Assembly: GCA_029262115.1 (NCBI GenBank)
Contig: JAJCZZ010000062.1
Coordinates: forward strand, 1 to 64,000
DNA length: 64,000 bases
DNA from: Gemmatimonadota bacterium
GTDB lineage: Bacteria > Gemmatimonadota > Gemmatimonadetes > Longimicrobiales > Gaopeijiaceae
Direction of reading: 5' to 3'
The notes under the pieces were generated by a model, which was not told the DNA's origin, ran no database searches, and worked only from the letters and a program-made list of their open reading frames with translations. Made by a program: the position numbers and the translations under genes. Below, piece after piece: positions 37,067 through 44,908 of the stretch (within the stretch, counting starts at the first letter, position 1; each line of letters begins with the position of its first letter).

Positions 37067-37510
37067 ATGCAGGCCCAGGAAATCGGTCACGAACAAGTTC
37101 TCCGAAGCGCCCTGGAAGCGAGTGGGCAGCGATTCACGGAGCAACGCGCGGCCGTGTACCGATACCTTTCGTCGACCGACGTCCACCCGACGGCGGATGA
37201 GGTCTTCCTCACGGTTCGGACCGATCTTCCCGGCATCTCCCTGGCCACGGTGTACAAGAGCCTCGAAACGCTCGTCGGGTGCGGATTGGCCGTCAAGTTG
37301 ACCTACAGCGATGGATCGGCGCGGTACGACGGCCGGACGGATCCACACCACCATGCTCGGTGCACGACGTGCGGAATCGTGATGGACATCGAGGGCGGAC
37401 TCTCGCCCGAGCAGGTGGAGGCACTCCGGACTCGCGCCGACGGCTTCCGGGTCATGGGCTATCGTCTGGAGCTGTCCGGCGTCTGCGCGGGCTGCGCCGA
37501 GGCGGCGTGA
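37067..37510 (+). CDS. perR: PerR-like Fur-family regulator
   Basis: 147 residues, typical Fur-family length: N-terminal winged helix with the recognition helix around SLATVYKSLETL, then a metal-binding dimerisation domain. It carries the PerR set of Fe/Mn ligands in the right spacing: H40 (in HPTADE), D88, H94, H96 and D107. D88 is the residue that is Asp in peroxide-sensing PerR and usually Glu in Fur. The structural zinc site is C99/C102 and C140/C143. The ATG has AGGAGG ten bases upstream. The likely role is repression of peroxide-defence or metal-efflux genes until the bound metal is oxidised; the P1B-4 ATPase with its palindromic operator is the nearest candidate target. Confidence 0.85.
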   Translation: MQAQEIGHEQVLRSALEASGQRFTEQRAAVYRYLSSTDVHPTADEVFLTVRTDLPGISLATVYKSLETLVGCGLAVKLTYSDGSARYDGRTDPHHHARCTTCGIVMDIEGGLSPEQVEALRTRADGFRVMGYRLELSGVCAGCAEAA

Positions 37511-37544
37511 CTCCACCCGCCGGGCCGGTAGAACCGGTTCGGCA

Positions 37545-39077
37545 ATGCTGAGCGCCAGGAGCCGGGCCACCCTTCCCCGGCCGGACCACTTCCGGGGCGA
37601 CTTTCTCACGAGCGCCGTAGCGCGCCGAGGTGCATCCCGCGCGTCGGGTCCCTTCGAAATGCTGCCCCTCGCGGTCGCCCGCCCCTGGGACACCGAGGAC
37701 GTCGTCTCGCTGGTCCGGTGGGCTACGGCTGCGGGGCACGCCCTCGTCCCCCGCGGCGCGGGCACGGGAATGCCGGGTGGGAATGTCGGCCCGCACGTCA
37801 TCCTGGAGGTCGGGGCCTTCCAGGACATTGGCGAGGTACGAGGCGATACCGTCACCGTTGGATCGGGCGTGACGGGTGCGACCGTCGACGAGGTGGCCGG
37901 AAACGCGCTCACGCTTCCTGCTCTTCCGTCGTCCGCGCTGCGGTGCACGATCGGGGGAATGGTGGCGAACAACGCCGCCGGCGCTCGCTCCTACGGGTAC
38001 GGATCGATCCGGGCGTGGGTGGAGGCGGCCGAGGTGGTTACGGCCGAGGGACGGGTGATGTGGCTCGAGCGCGGAGGAGGCCCGGGACCGTGGCGTCGAT
38101 TGCTGGCGGAACTGCGATCCGGCTGGGCGAGGGCCGAGGCCACATGGCCAGCCGTCCGGAAGAACAGTTCCGGCTACGCGCTGGGTCACTTTCTGGACAC
38201 GACCGACGCGCTCGACCTGATTGTCGGCTCCGAAGGGACGCTCGGCGTCGTGACACGTGTCCGCCTCCGACTTGCTCCTCGACCCGATTCGCGGCACGTC
38301 TCGCTGGTGCCGGTCCCGTCGCAGGAGGCGTTACCCGGCGTGGTGGCCAGCCTGTCGGGCCCGGGGGTCGCCGCGTGTGAGTTCCTCGGCGAACGATACC
38401 TGGCCCTGTCCGGTCTGCTCGACCACCCCACGTACGCGGACGCCCTCCGCGGGGGTGGCGCCGCCGTGCTGCTCGAGGTCGACGATCGGCACGGAACGCT
38501 CGAGACCGACGTCGCGCGGGTCCGAGACGTCGCGACTCAGCTCGGCGTGCGGGTCCTGTCCGCATCAGGAGGGGAAGCCGCTCGACTCTGGCAGATTCGA
38601 CACGTGGCGAGCCCTGTCATTGCGGCGCGAACCCCTCCTGGGCACGTGTCGATGCAATTCGTGGAGGACTCGGTCGTACCGCCACACGCCCTGGCACGGT
38701 ACCTGCGAGGTCTGGAGAACATCCTTTTCGAGGAAGAGACGGACGCAGTGATGTTCGGTCATGCGGGCGACGGCAACGTGCACGTCAACCCGATGATCGA
38801 CGTCCGGCATCCGAAGTGGAAGGAGTGCGTCGGCCGGATCCTCCATCGAACCGCTGTTCTCGTCTCAGGGCTGGGCGGGACGCTATCCGGGGAGCACGGA
38901 GACGGACGCATTCGCACGCCGCTCAACCCCATGATCTGGGAACCCGAAGTGATGCAGATGTTCAAGACCGTGAAGGCGACCCTGGATCCGTCGGGGATTC
39001 TCAACCCCGGCGTGATCGTGCCCGTGAAGGGCCAGGACCCGCTCGCCGGCCTCACCGCGCTCGGGGGCCTCGGGTGA
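37545..39077 (+). CDS. FAD-linked oxidase (GlcD/lactate dehydrogenase-type)
   Basis: 510 residues of the FAD-binding PCMH/vanillyl-alcohol oxidase superfamily. The FAD segment is LVPRGAGTGMPGGNVG, the second cofactor strip TIGGMVANNAAGARSYGYGS, and EGTLGVVTRVRLRLAP. The C-terminal substrate domain has FGHAGDGNVHVNPMID, GTLSGEHGDGRIRT and the final LDPSGILNPG, which define the glycolate oxidase GlcD/D-lactate dehydrogenase group. The fused C-terminal iron-sulfur domain found in long family members is absent. Exact substrate (glycolate, lactate or another 2-hydroxy acid) is not determinable. Stop overlaps the following GTG. Confidence 0.88.
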   Translation: MLSARSRATLPRPDHFRGDFLTSAVARRGASRASGPFEMLPLAVARPWDTEDVVSLVRWATAAGHALVPRGAGTGMPGGNVGPHVILEVGAFQDIGEVRGDTVTVGSGVTGATVDEVAGNALTLPALPSSALRCTIGGMVANNAAGARSYGYGSIRAWVEAAEVVTAEGRVMWLERGGGPGPWRRLLAELRSGWARAEATWPAVRKNSSGYALGHFLDTTDALDLIVGSEGTLGVVTRVRLRLAPRPDSRHVSLVPVPSQEALPGVVASLSGPGVAACEFLGERYLALSGLLDHPTYADALRGGGAAVLLEVDDRHGTLETDVARVRDVATQLGVRVLSASGGEAARLWQIRHVASPVIAARTPPGHVSMQFVEDSVVPPHALARYLRGLENILFEEETDAVMFGHAGDGNVHVNPMIDVRHPKWKECVGRILHRTAVLVSGLGGTLSGEHGDGRIRTPLNPMIWEPEVMQMFKTVKATLDPSGILNPGVIVPVKGQDPLAGLTALGGLG

Positions 39078-40705
39078 TACGGTGCCTGCGGATGGGCCTC
39101 CTGAGTTTCTCGTTCGCGGCGGGCCACGTCTCGGCGCAGTCCGCGACAGCGCCCCCCTCCTCCCCATCGTCGGATGCGCCCGCCCCGGTCGCCGAGGCCC
39201 CCCGTCGCAGCGCCGATCTGACCCGCCTCGGCGACGACCTGACGGAGATCCTGGATCGTTTCCGGTGGGAGGACGCCGAATGGGGAGTTGTGGTGGTGTC
39301 GCTCGACCGCGGCGACACGCTCTTCTCGGTCGGTGCGGATCGGCTCATGGTGCCTGCGTCGAACATGAAGTTGTTCACGACGGCGGCCGCGTTGGCCGAA
39401 CTGGGTCCCGACTTTCGATACCGCACCTTCGTCGTAGCCGACGGACCCGTTCGGGACGGCACCGTCCACGGCAATCTCGTCCTGTACGGAACCGGCGACC
39501 CCGGAGTCTCCGATCGGTTCTCGGAGTCGCGAACCGCGATTTTCGAAGCCCTGGCGGACCAGTTGGTCGAGGCGGGAATACGGACGGTCACGGGCGATCT
39601 GGTCGGAGACGCATCCTATCTCCCGGGCCCCCCGCGCCCGGCCGATTGGGATCCCCGTGACCTGAACGACCACTTCGCTGCGCCCGTATCGGCCCTCTCG
39701 TTCAATGAGAACGTGCTGTCGCTTTGGGTGGAAGCCGCGCGTACCGCGGGCGCCCGACCTACGGTACACACGCTCCCGGATCATGCCGACCTCGACGTAT
39801 TCAACGCGGCGGAGACCGTCCAGAATCGACCGAGGAACCGACTGAGCATCGATCGGGAGGTCCCCACCGGACCCGTTCGGATTGAAGGGCAGATCCAGCG
39901 CGGCGGGCGGGATATCTGGCGACAACTGACCGTTCAGGACCCGCCTCGGTTCGCCATCTCGGTGTTCGAAGCGGTCCTGGCGGAGAAGGGCATCACGATC
40001 GGGGGAACCCGACGGGTCGAGCGGTCCGCTCCGGCCTCGGCGGTCGGGGGCGTGAGCGTGACCGCGCCCACCGTAGCCGACCGCCCGCGAACCACGATTC
40101 TCGCCCGCCACGTTTCGCCGCCGTTGCGCGACTACCTGGCGGTCATCAACAAGAAGAGCCACAACCTCATGGCGGAGCTGACGTTCAGAACGCTCGGTCG
40201 AATCACGACGGGTGACGGCTCTCCCGATGCCTCGGCCCGAGCCGTGGCGAGAACGCTGACCGAGTTGGGCGTCGACGTTCGTCGGGCGGTCCAGGTCGAT
40301 GGCTCGGGACTGGCGGCCACGAATCGCGTCTCCCCCATGGCCTTCGTGGACGTCCTCCGTCATGTGAAGGACTCAGATTTATGGCCAGACTTCTGGGAGT
40401 CCCTGCCCGAGGCCGGAAAGAGGGGAGAGATGCGGCGGATGTACGACACCCCCGCCGCCGGTAAATTGCGAGCGAAGACGGGGACCATCGAGGCCGTTTC
40501 TGCCTTGAGTGGCGTGGTCACCTCCGCTCAGTCGGAGAGCCTGGCGTTCTCGATCATCGTGAACGGTACCCCCTCGAATTGGGGTGCGAAGCTGGTCGAG
40601 AACGGAATCGGGGCACGGCTTGCGATATTTGAGCGGACGGAGGGCCCGCGCCCCTTCGAGCCTGTCGGCGCCGCGGCGGGCGCCGGAGACGGACGAGAAC
40701 CGTAG
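39074..40705 (+). CDS. dacB: D-alanyl-D-alanine carboxypeptidase/endopeptidase (DacB, S13)
   Basis: 543-residue penicillin-binding protein of class C type-4, exported by the N-terminal hydrophobic segment (LLSFSFAAGHVSAQ). The active-site Ser96 is in SNMK99 (SxxK), followed by the family's large insertion, then KKSHNLMAE (SxN) and KTGT. Cleaves D-Ala from, or cross-links in, peptidoglycan in the periplasm. GTG overlaps the stop of the oxidase gene, ATG six codons later is an alternative start. The link between the oxidase and a cell-wall enzyme has no obvious reason. Confidence 0.93.
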   Translation: MIRCLRMGLLSFSFAAGHVSAQSATAPPSSPSSDAPAPVAEAPRRSADLTRLGDDLTEILDRFRWEDAEWGVVVVSLDRGDTLFSVGADRLMVPASNMKLFTTAAALAELGPDFRYRTFVVADGPVRDGTVHGNLVLYGTGDPGVSDRFSESRTAIFEALADQLVEAGIRTVTGDLVGDASYLPGPPRPADWDPRDLNDHFAAPVSALSFNENVLSLWVEAARTAGARPTVHTLPDHADLDVFNAAETVQNRPRNRLSIDREVPTGPVRIEGQIQRGGRDIWRQLTVQDPPRFAISVFEAVLAEKGITIGGTRRVERSAPASAVGGVSVTAPTVADRPRTTILARHVSPPLRDYLAVINKKSHNLMAELTFRTLGRITTGDGSPDASARAVARTLTELGVDVRRAVQVDGSGLAATNRVSPMAFVDVLRHVKDSDLWPDFWESLPEAGKRGEMRRMYDTPAAGKLRAKTGTIEAVSALSGVVTSAQSESLAFSIIVNGTPSNWGAKLVENGIGARLAIFERTEGPRPFEPVGAAAGAGDGREP

Positions 40706-40748
40706 TCCGACCAACTTCGCTTCGAGCAGGGTCCGCGACCGTGACCTG

Positions 40749-41000
40749 TCAGGGGCGCGCAGGCACCGGCGCACGGCCGTTCGCCGAGCGCAGCCTCCGA
40801 CGAAGCTCCACCACCGATGCGGTCTCGAGCGCACGGCGCGCGGTGCGCTCGGTATTCCAACGAACGTCGATCAACGGCCTCTCGTGCCCCCCGGAGGCGG
40901 GACTCATGACGAGATAAAACCGTCCCTTGTAGTCCGTCCCGGGCTCCTCCCTGACCGATGCCACCCACCGCTCACCCGACTGATCCGCGAATTCCCTCAT
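40749..41000 (-). CDS. Small protein of unknown function (83 aa)
   Basis: Basic C-terminus, strand-rich core (GRFYLVMSP) and a helix ending ALETASVVELRRRLR. No signal peptide or known motif. The ATG (MREFADQS) has GAGGGA five bases upstream; an in-frame extension of 18 residues is less likely. It follows an AraC-type regulator gene on the same strand, 85 bases away. Confidence 0.5.
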   Translation of the reverse strand: MREFADQSGERWVASVREEPGTDYKGRFYLVMSPASGGHERPLIDVRWNTERTARRALETASVVELRRRLRSANGRAPVPARP

Positions 41001-41085
41001 GTTCGTCCCTCGGCATCGGGCCGCCGACTTCCGGGCCGCCCCTCGTGTATACATGGATGATCGGCCTTACGAGCCCACCGCCTGG

Positions 41086-41910
41086 TCACGCCGCTGACCT
41101 GTCGACCGCCTCGCGCGCGTGATCGATCGAGCAGGCCGAGAGGAACTTCTCCAGGATGAAGACGAGTCCCCCGGCGGCGATCACCTCCGTAGGCGTGGCG
41201 CCCACATAGTTCCTGATGGCTCTTCTGAACGCGCTGCCACTCGAGTACTCCAACTGGCGAGCCACACTCTCCGCGCTCCGCCCAGGATCCGGCAACCACC
41301 GCCCCGCATACAGCAACCTCGCCCACACGAGAAGGTGCCCAGCCGAGGGGAGGCCCGCCGCCTTCAACCTCTCGCTCAGATGCGGTCGGCTGAGCCCCAC
41401 ATCCTCGGCAAGCTGCTCCGCCGACCAACCGAGCACCGAACACGTGAGCGCCGACCGGACCACCGCAGCTTCGCGCGGCGGAAGATAGGGGCTGACCGCC
41501 CGGGCAACCAGAGAGGCGGCGGTGGTTCGCAATGCCCGGTTCAGCTCTCGGCGGAGTCCATCCACGAGAAGATCCTGGGGCACCATCACGAGGTTCTCTA
41601 CCCTTGCTCGACCCAGACGAAGGAGAGCGTGCGGGTCGCTCAACGGTCTGGCGACCACGACACACCCGACGCTTGGGTAGTGCGCCTTGAGTTCCGCGAC
41701 CGCCCGTCCCAGGCCGCCGGCACGGCATGAGATCAGGTCGTCGACAACGACCCCGGTCACCGGACGCTCCCGGACGAGCCGAAGTACCCGGTCCCACGAC
41801 GTAGCAACCACCAGATCGTGGCGCCCAGCCACTACCTGTCGAACGGCCCGGTGAAGATCGGGGTCCGGCGAGAAAGCTGCTAATAAAGCCATGATCTTCG
41901 GAAAAGACAT
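41086..41910 (-). CDS. Pseudo-receiver / AraC-type HTH regulator
   Basis: 274 residues. Residues 1 to about 130 have the alpha/beta pattern of a receiver domain (MALLAAF, TGVVVDDLIS), but no typical phospho-acceptor arrangement, so signalling by phosphorylation is doubtful. The C-terminal half is a double helix-turn-helix of the AraC type (LAEDVGLSRPHLSERLKAAG, then SAESVARQLEYSSGSAFRRA). This is likely a transcriptional regulator of the divergent small peptide gene or of the TPR gene. The ATG at MSFPKI is followed six residues later by another ATG; neither has a good ribosome binding site. An upstream extension of 23 residues is unlikely. Confidence 0.7.
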   Translation of the reverse strand: MSFPKIMALLAAFSPDPDLHRAVRQVVAGRHDLVVATSWDRVLRLVRERPVTGVVVDDLISCRAGGLGRAVAELKAHYPSVGCVVVARPLSDPHALLRLGRARVENLVMVPQDLLVDGLRRELNRALRTTAASLVARAVSPYLPPREAAVVRSALTCSVLGWSAEQLAEDVGLSRPHLSERLKAAGLPSAGHLLVWARLLYAGRWLPDPGRSAESVARQLEYSSGSAFRRAIRNYVGATPTEVIAAGGLVFILEKFLSACSIDHAREAVDRSAA

Positions 41911-41950
41911 ACCCCACAGACAAAATGATACCCAGTCCCTACACCCCACA
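41911..41950. promoter_or_regulatory. Paired ACCCCACA direct repeats
   Basis: Two copies of ACCCCACA start 32 bases apart (41911 and 41943), about three helical turns, directly upstream of the regulator start and in the promoter region of the divergent peptide gene. Pairs of direct repeats are common binding sites for AraC-type proteins; low-confidence call. Confidence 0.3.
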
Positions 41951-42014
41951 CCCGATACTTCATGGGTAGCGGGGATCAAACCTCCCTAAGTCGTCCTTCA
42001 GACAGAAGAGTCCA

Positions 42015-42170
42015 ATGAAGAGCATCCGTCTGCTCCTGACCCTCGCGTTTTTCTCCCTCGGCGCCGCCGCCTGTGGATCGTCCTCGATCCTGGCGCCCGA
42101 CTGCGAAGATCCCACCACGTGCGAACACACTCCGGATTCCGGTAGCCACACGCCCGACTCCGGGAGTTGA
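42015..42170 (+). CDS. Small lipoprotein-like peptide (51 aa) with HTPDSGS repeats
   Basis: A short open frame with a Lys-Arg N-terminus, a hydrophobic stretch (LLLTLAFFSLGAAA) and a lipobox-like AAAC at Cys20. This is followed by a short mature part with two more Cys residues and the tandem heptapeptide HTPDSGS-HTPDSGS at the C-terminus. AGAAGAG upstream of ATG serves as ribosome binding site. It is transcribed away from the pseudo-receiver regulator and toward the large TPR gene. Whether it is a lipoprotein, a signal peptide precursor or a pseudogene-like remnant is open; the signal sequence and repeat argue for real translation. Confidence 0.5.
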   Translation: MKSIRLLLTLAFFSLGAAACGSSSILAPDCEDPTTCEHTPDSGSHTPDSGS

Positions 42171-42201
42171 ACAAAGGCTCAGGGAGTTGAACAAAGGCTC
42201 A
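42162..42201. repeat. 20-bp perfect tandem duplication
   Basis: Two copies of a 20-base unit beginning GGGAGTTGAACAAAGG occur back to back, each starting with the codons for the last two residues and stop of the small peptide. Confidence 0.9.
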
Positions 42202-42231
42202 GGCGGGGGCACCCACCAGCTCCCGCCTGAG
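42198..42231. terminator. Hairpin between peptide and TPR gene, likely bidirectional terminator
   Basis: CTCAGGCGGG and CCCGCCTGAG make a perfect ten-base stem with a 14-base loop. It overlaps the last codons of the TPR gene (minus strand) and follows the peptide gene (plus strand). Confidence 0.5.
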
Positions 42232-43965
42232 TACCTTTAGTTCGGTTCCCACCTCGGGAGTGGAAGGAACCGAGGAGGCTGACACTCGTCCGATGTCGCA
42301 GTCTTCGAGCGCCTGAAGCGCCTCTTCCGCTCGGAAGAGAACACGCGAAAAGTTGTGCTCCTGCGCGAAGTCGATTGACCTACGCAGCCACGATCGAGCC
42401 GTATCGGTACGATCAAGCACCGCATAACTCAGGCCCCGATAATACAGAATTTCTGCCTTTGCACTATTCTGTCCCGCCTCCCAGCCCATCGAGTCCACTT
42501 CGGCAGCCCGACGAGCGAACGTTGCCGCGTCTCCCCGCCGGGCAGCGATGTGCGACAGAGCATCCGCCGCGTAGAGCCTGTAGTAGGACTCGTCACTGGC
42601 GGCTGACACGATGGACCACGCGCTCTCCGCACCATCCATGTCTCCATGATCTTGGAGGACTCCAGCGAGTCCCGCCAAACCGCGGAGCCGGTCCTCATTA
42701 CTCGAGTACGATCGGACGGCCCGAAGGCCGTGGCGAGTCGCCTCGTCGAGGTTGCCGGCGTTGTGCTCCAAGCCCATGAAGCCATGATGAAGACGACCGA
42801 CGACTTCGCCGTCTCCGGACTGTTGGGCGGTCTCTAGCCCCAGAGTGAGGACTTCCCTCGCGGCGGGCAGATTCCCACGCTCACGATGGATGGTTGCAAG
42901 TCCGTCGTAGACGAGCGCGAGCCGACCCACCATACCGCATGCCGACGCGATCTCACGGGCCAGGTCGTACCGGGCGCGAGCCTCGTCCCAGCGGGACAGC
43001 CGGCGGAGGCACCGACCCGACCAGCGCGCAGCCTCCACCGCCACGTCGACGGCACCGACCGCAACCGCGACATCGAATGCAGAGGCGTACAGTTCCACCG
43101 CGCCGTGGGTGTGGCCCCAATCCTCGACGCTCTCGGCCCACAAAAGAACCGCCCCCGCCAAGCGTGCCAGGTCTCCGTCCGCGTAGGCGTCGAGCACGGC
43201 CAGCCAATGGCCTTGCTCGCGTTTAATCATGGTCGTGCCCGCGGCTTCCGAGGACGCAACCTCAGCGCGGGCCCGCTCGGCTTGCGCGCGCATACGTTCG
43301 GGCGCAACCGCAAGGTCATCGTCGATCAGGAGCTGTGGGAGCCGCCCGACCACAAATCGAAGCGCGATCTGCCGAGACTCGTCCGAGTCTCCCTCTCGCC
43401 CCTCGAGGTCCTTCAGGAGTCCAGCGCCGGCGAAGGCGGCCCCGGACGGCTCCCCATCGGCCCCGCTGCTACCAGGCAGATCCCTATGCAGGACGATCGA
43501 CGAGCATTCCCCCGCACAAAACAGCGCATCCTCCCGCGCCTGCCCCCGTAGGGATCGACGTGGCGAGATCGCATCGGCCGTGACGAACCACGCCCGGGTG
43601 CCGTCGCTGCCAAGAGCGATCGAGAGGCTCCACGCGGACCGTCCGTCGCCCGAACGCGACGTCACCTCATGCACACCGGGCACGCCGCCCTCCCAACTCG
43701 CCTTGAGGACATCCTCGGAGAACGTCCGCCGGGGCCGGTCGCTGAGCCGATCGACGACCACATGCGGATGCACCAATCCCGGGCCGTATTCATCCACCCA
43801 AACGACGGATGCACGGTCTGCCGAAAGCCTGTGGGCCATCTCGTCGAGTTGGGAAACGAGGGACGCTCGGGAGGCGTCGGCACCGTGAAGCGCCCGGGTC
43901 ACACTGAGACGCTGTCGGCGACGATCACGATGATCGTCGATGCGATGGACTTGAATTGAACTCAT
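42199..43965 (-). CDS. Large TPR-containing protein, unknown function
   Basis: 588 residues, cytoplasmic. The first 200 residues contain an alpha/beta region (RASVVWVDEYGPG, then SLSIALGSDGTRAWFVTADA) resembling a GAF-like sensor domain. From about residue 255 on it is all helical with TPR-style repeats (for example YDGLATIHRERGNLPAAREV and ALQALEDCD). There is no HTH or kinase domain. TPR bundles bind peptides and proteins, so it might sense the nearby peptide, or serve as a scaffold with the pseudo-receiver regulator. This is inference from gene order; no family name is assigned. Confidence 0.6.
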   Translation of the reverse strand: MSSIQVHRIDDHRDRRRQRLSVTRALHGADASRASLVSQLDEMAHRLSADRASVVWVDEYGPGLVHPHVVVDRLSDRPRRTFSEDVLKASWEGGVPGVHEVTSRSGDGRSAWSLSIALGSDGTRAWFVTADAISPRRSLRGQAREDALFCAGECSSIVLHRDLPGSSGADGEPSGAAFAGAGLLKDLEGREGDSDESRQIALRFVVGRLPQLLIDDDLAVAPERMRAQAERARAEVASSEAAGTTMIKREQGHWLAVLDAYADGDLARLAGAVLLWAESVEDWGHTHGAVELYASAFDVAVAVGAVDVAVEAARWSGRCLRRLSRWDEARARYDLAREIASACGMVGRLALVYDGLATIHRERGNLPAAREVLTLGLETAQQSGDGEVVGRLHHGFMGLEHNAGNLDEATRHGLRAVRSYSSNEDRLRGLAGLAGVLQDHGDMDGAESAWSIVSAASDESYYRLYAADALSHIAARRGDAATFARRAAEVDSMGWEAGQNSAKAEILYYRGLSYAVLDRTDTARSWLRRSIDFAQEHNFSRVLFRAEEALQALEDCDIGRVSASSVPSTPEVGTELKVLRRELVGAPA

Positions 43966-44048
43966 AAAGCGCGATCGCGAGCCTTGTGGGAGTCCATTCC
44001 AAGGTAATCCGCGAACGCCATCACGACAAGAATGGCATTCACGGTGCC

Positions 44049-44822
44049 CTACACTCCACTTTCCAACTGTCCCCGGTGTCGCACTTCGGGGAAGTCGTAA
44101 TATAGCACACCCTCCTTCGAAATCTCAGATCGGACACGAAATCCGTCGTCCATCGACGTAAGGACGTTCTCCGCTGCCTCCAGCGACAGATTCATGTCCG
44201 CGGCCACCTCGGTGACGGTCAGGGTGCCGCCCTTCATCTGCGCCAACCGGAGGATCTTGCGCTGAAGCGCATGCATCAATGCGGTCCGACGCTCCTGGAG
44301 CGCCTGCCACCCCCAGTAGAAGGTCGACGAACCCCCGGCACCGATCACCGAGCCCACCGCGACCGCGGCCAACTCCCAGTCCACGAACCCCACCAGGATC
44401 AGCAGGCTGGCCACGAGGATCATGACGGTTCCCAGCACGCGGCGCTTCATCCCACTACTCGGGAGCGCCTCGTCCGGCTCCGCCTCGACCAACGCCCTCG
44501 ACTCACTACCGGCCACCATGGCCACCGCCCGTGACGCGTTCTCCCACCCCATTCCGCATCGTGGACAGATCAGGTGACGGCGCCGGGCCAACCAGTACAC
44601 CAGACCGCCGAGACCCCACGAAAACGCACTCACCCCGACCAGCAGTCCGACGTGACCGGCCCTACGGAAGTAGGGGATCCCCTCTCCCTGGTACGTGCAC
44701 CGCGGGCACCGTTTGACTCCGACGGAGCGCGTCACCGCCATGCCCACGGGAGTCCCCGTACCACATGTCGGGCACTGGGCGGCACCGGGCTGTAGAGTCT
44801 CACCACAGGTGGAGCAACGCAT
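44049..44822 (-). CDS. Zinc-ribbon membrane protein with winged-helix C-terminus
   Basis: 257 residues. Three CxxC pairs occur in the N-terminal half (CSTCGE, CPTC; CPRCTYQ; CPRCGMGW). Two hydrophobic segments lie around residues 55-80, and another pair lies around residues 128-170. The C-terminal 70 residues (ILRLAQMKGGTLTVTEVAAD, then NLSLEAAENVLTSM) form a winged-helix fold. Architecture of this kind is seen in proteins with a membrane-tethered DNA- or protein-binding domain, of unknown role. ATG or a GTG five codons earlier may be the start. Confidence 0.6.
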   Translation of the reverse strand: MRCSTCGETLQPGAAQCPTCGTGTPVGMAVTRSVGVKRCPRCTYQGEGIPYFRRAGHVGLLVGVSAFSWGLGGLVYWLARRRHLICPRCGMGWENASRAVAMVAGSESRALVEAEPDEALPSSGMKRRVLGTVMILVASLLILVGFVDWELAAVAVGSVIGAGGSSTFYWGWQALQERRTALMHALQRKILRLAQMKGGTLTVTEVAADMNLSLEAAENVLTSMDDGFRVRSEISKEGVLYYDFPEVRHRGQLESGV

Positions 44823-44850
44823 GAGCGACGGTCGCACGGAAGTTTAAGGG

Positions 44851-44877
44851 ACGGGGCCTCGTTCCTTACGGCCCCGT
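44851..44877 (-). terminator. Hairpin downstream of the HExxH lipoprotein gene
   Basis: ACGGGGCC and GGCCCCGT form an eight-base stem with an 11-base loop. It lies between the minus-strand metalloprotease gene's stop and the next minus-strand gene; on the minus strand it is followed by CCCTTAAACTT, a weak T tract. Confidence 0.55.
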
Positions 44878-44908
44878 TCGGGCAAAGATTCAGACACTCC
44901 TGGCACGC

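Noticed and set aside
38759-40363. 534-codon open frame on the minus strand
   Set aside because: Antisense to the FAD oxidase and dacB genes.
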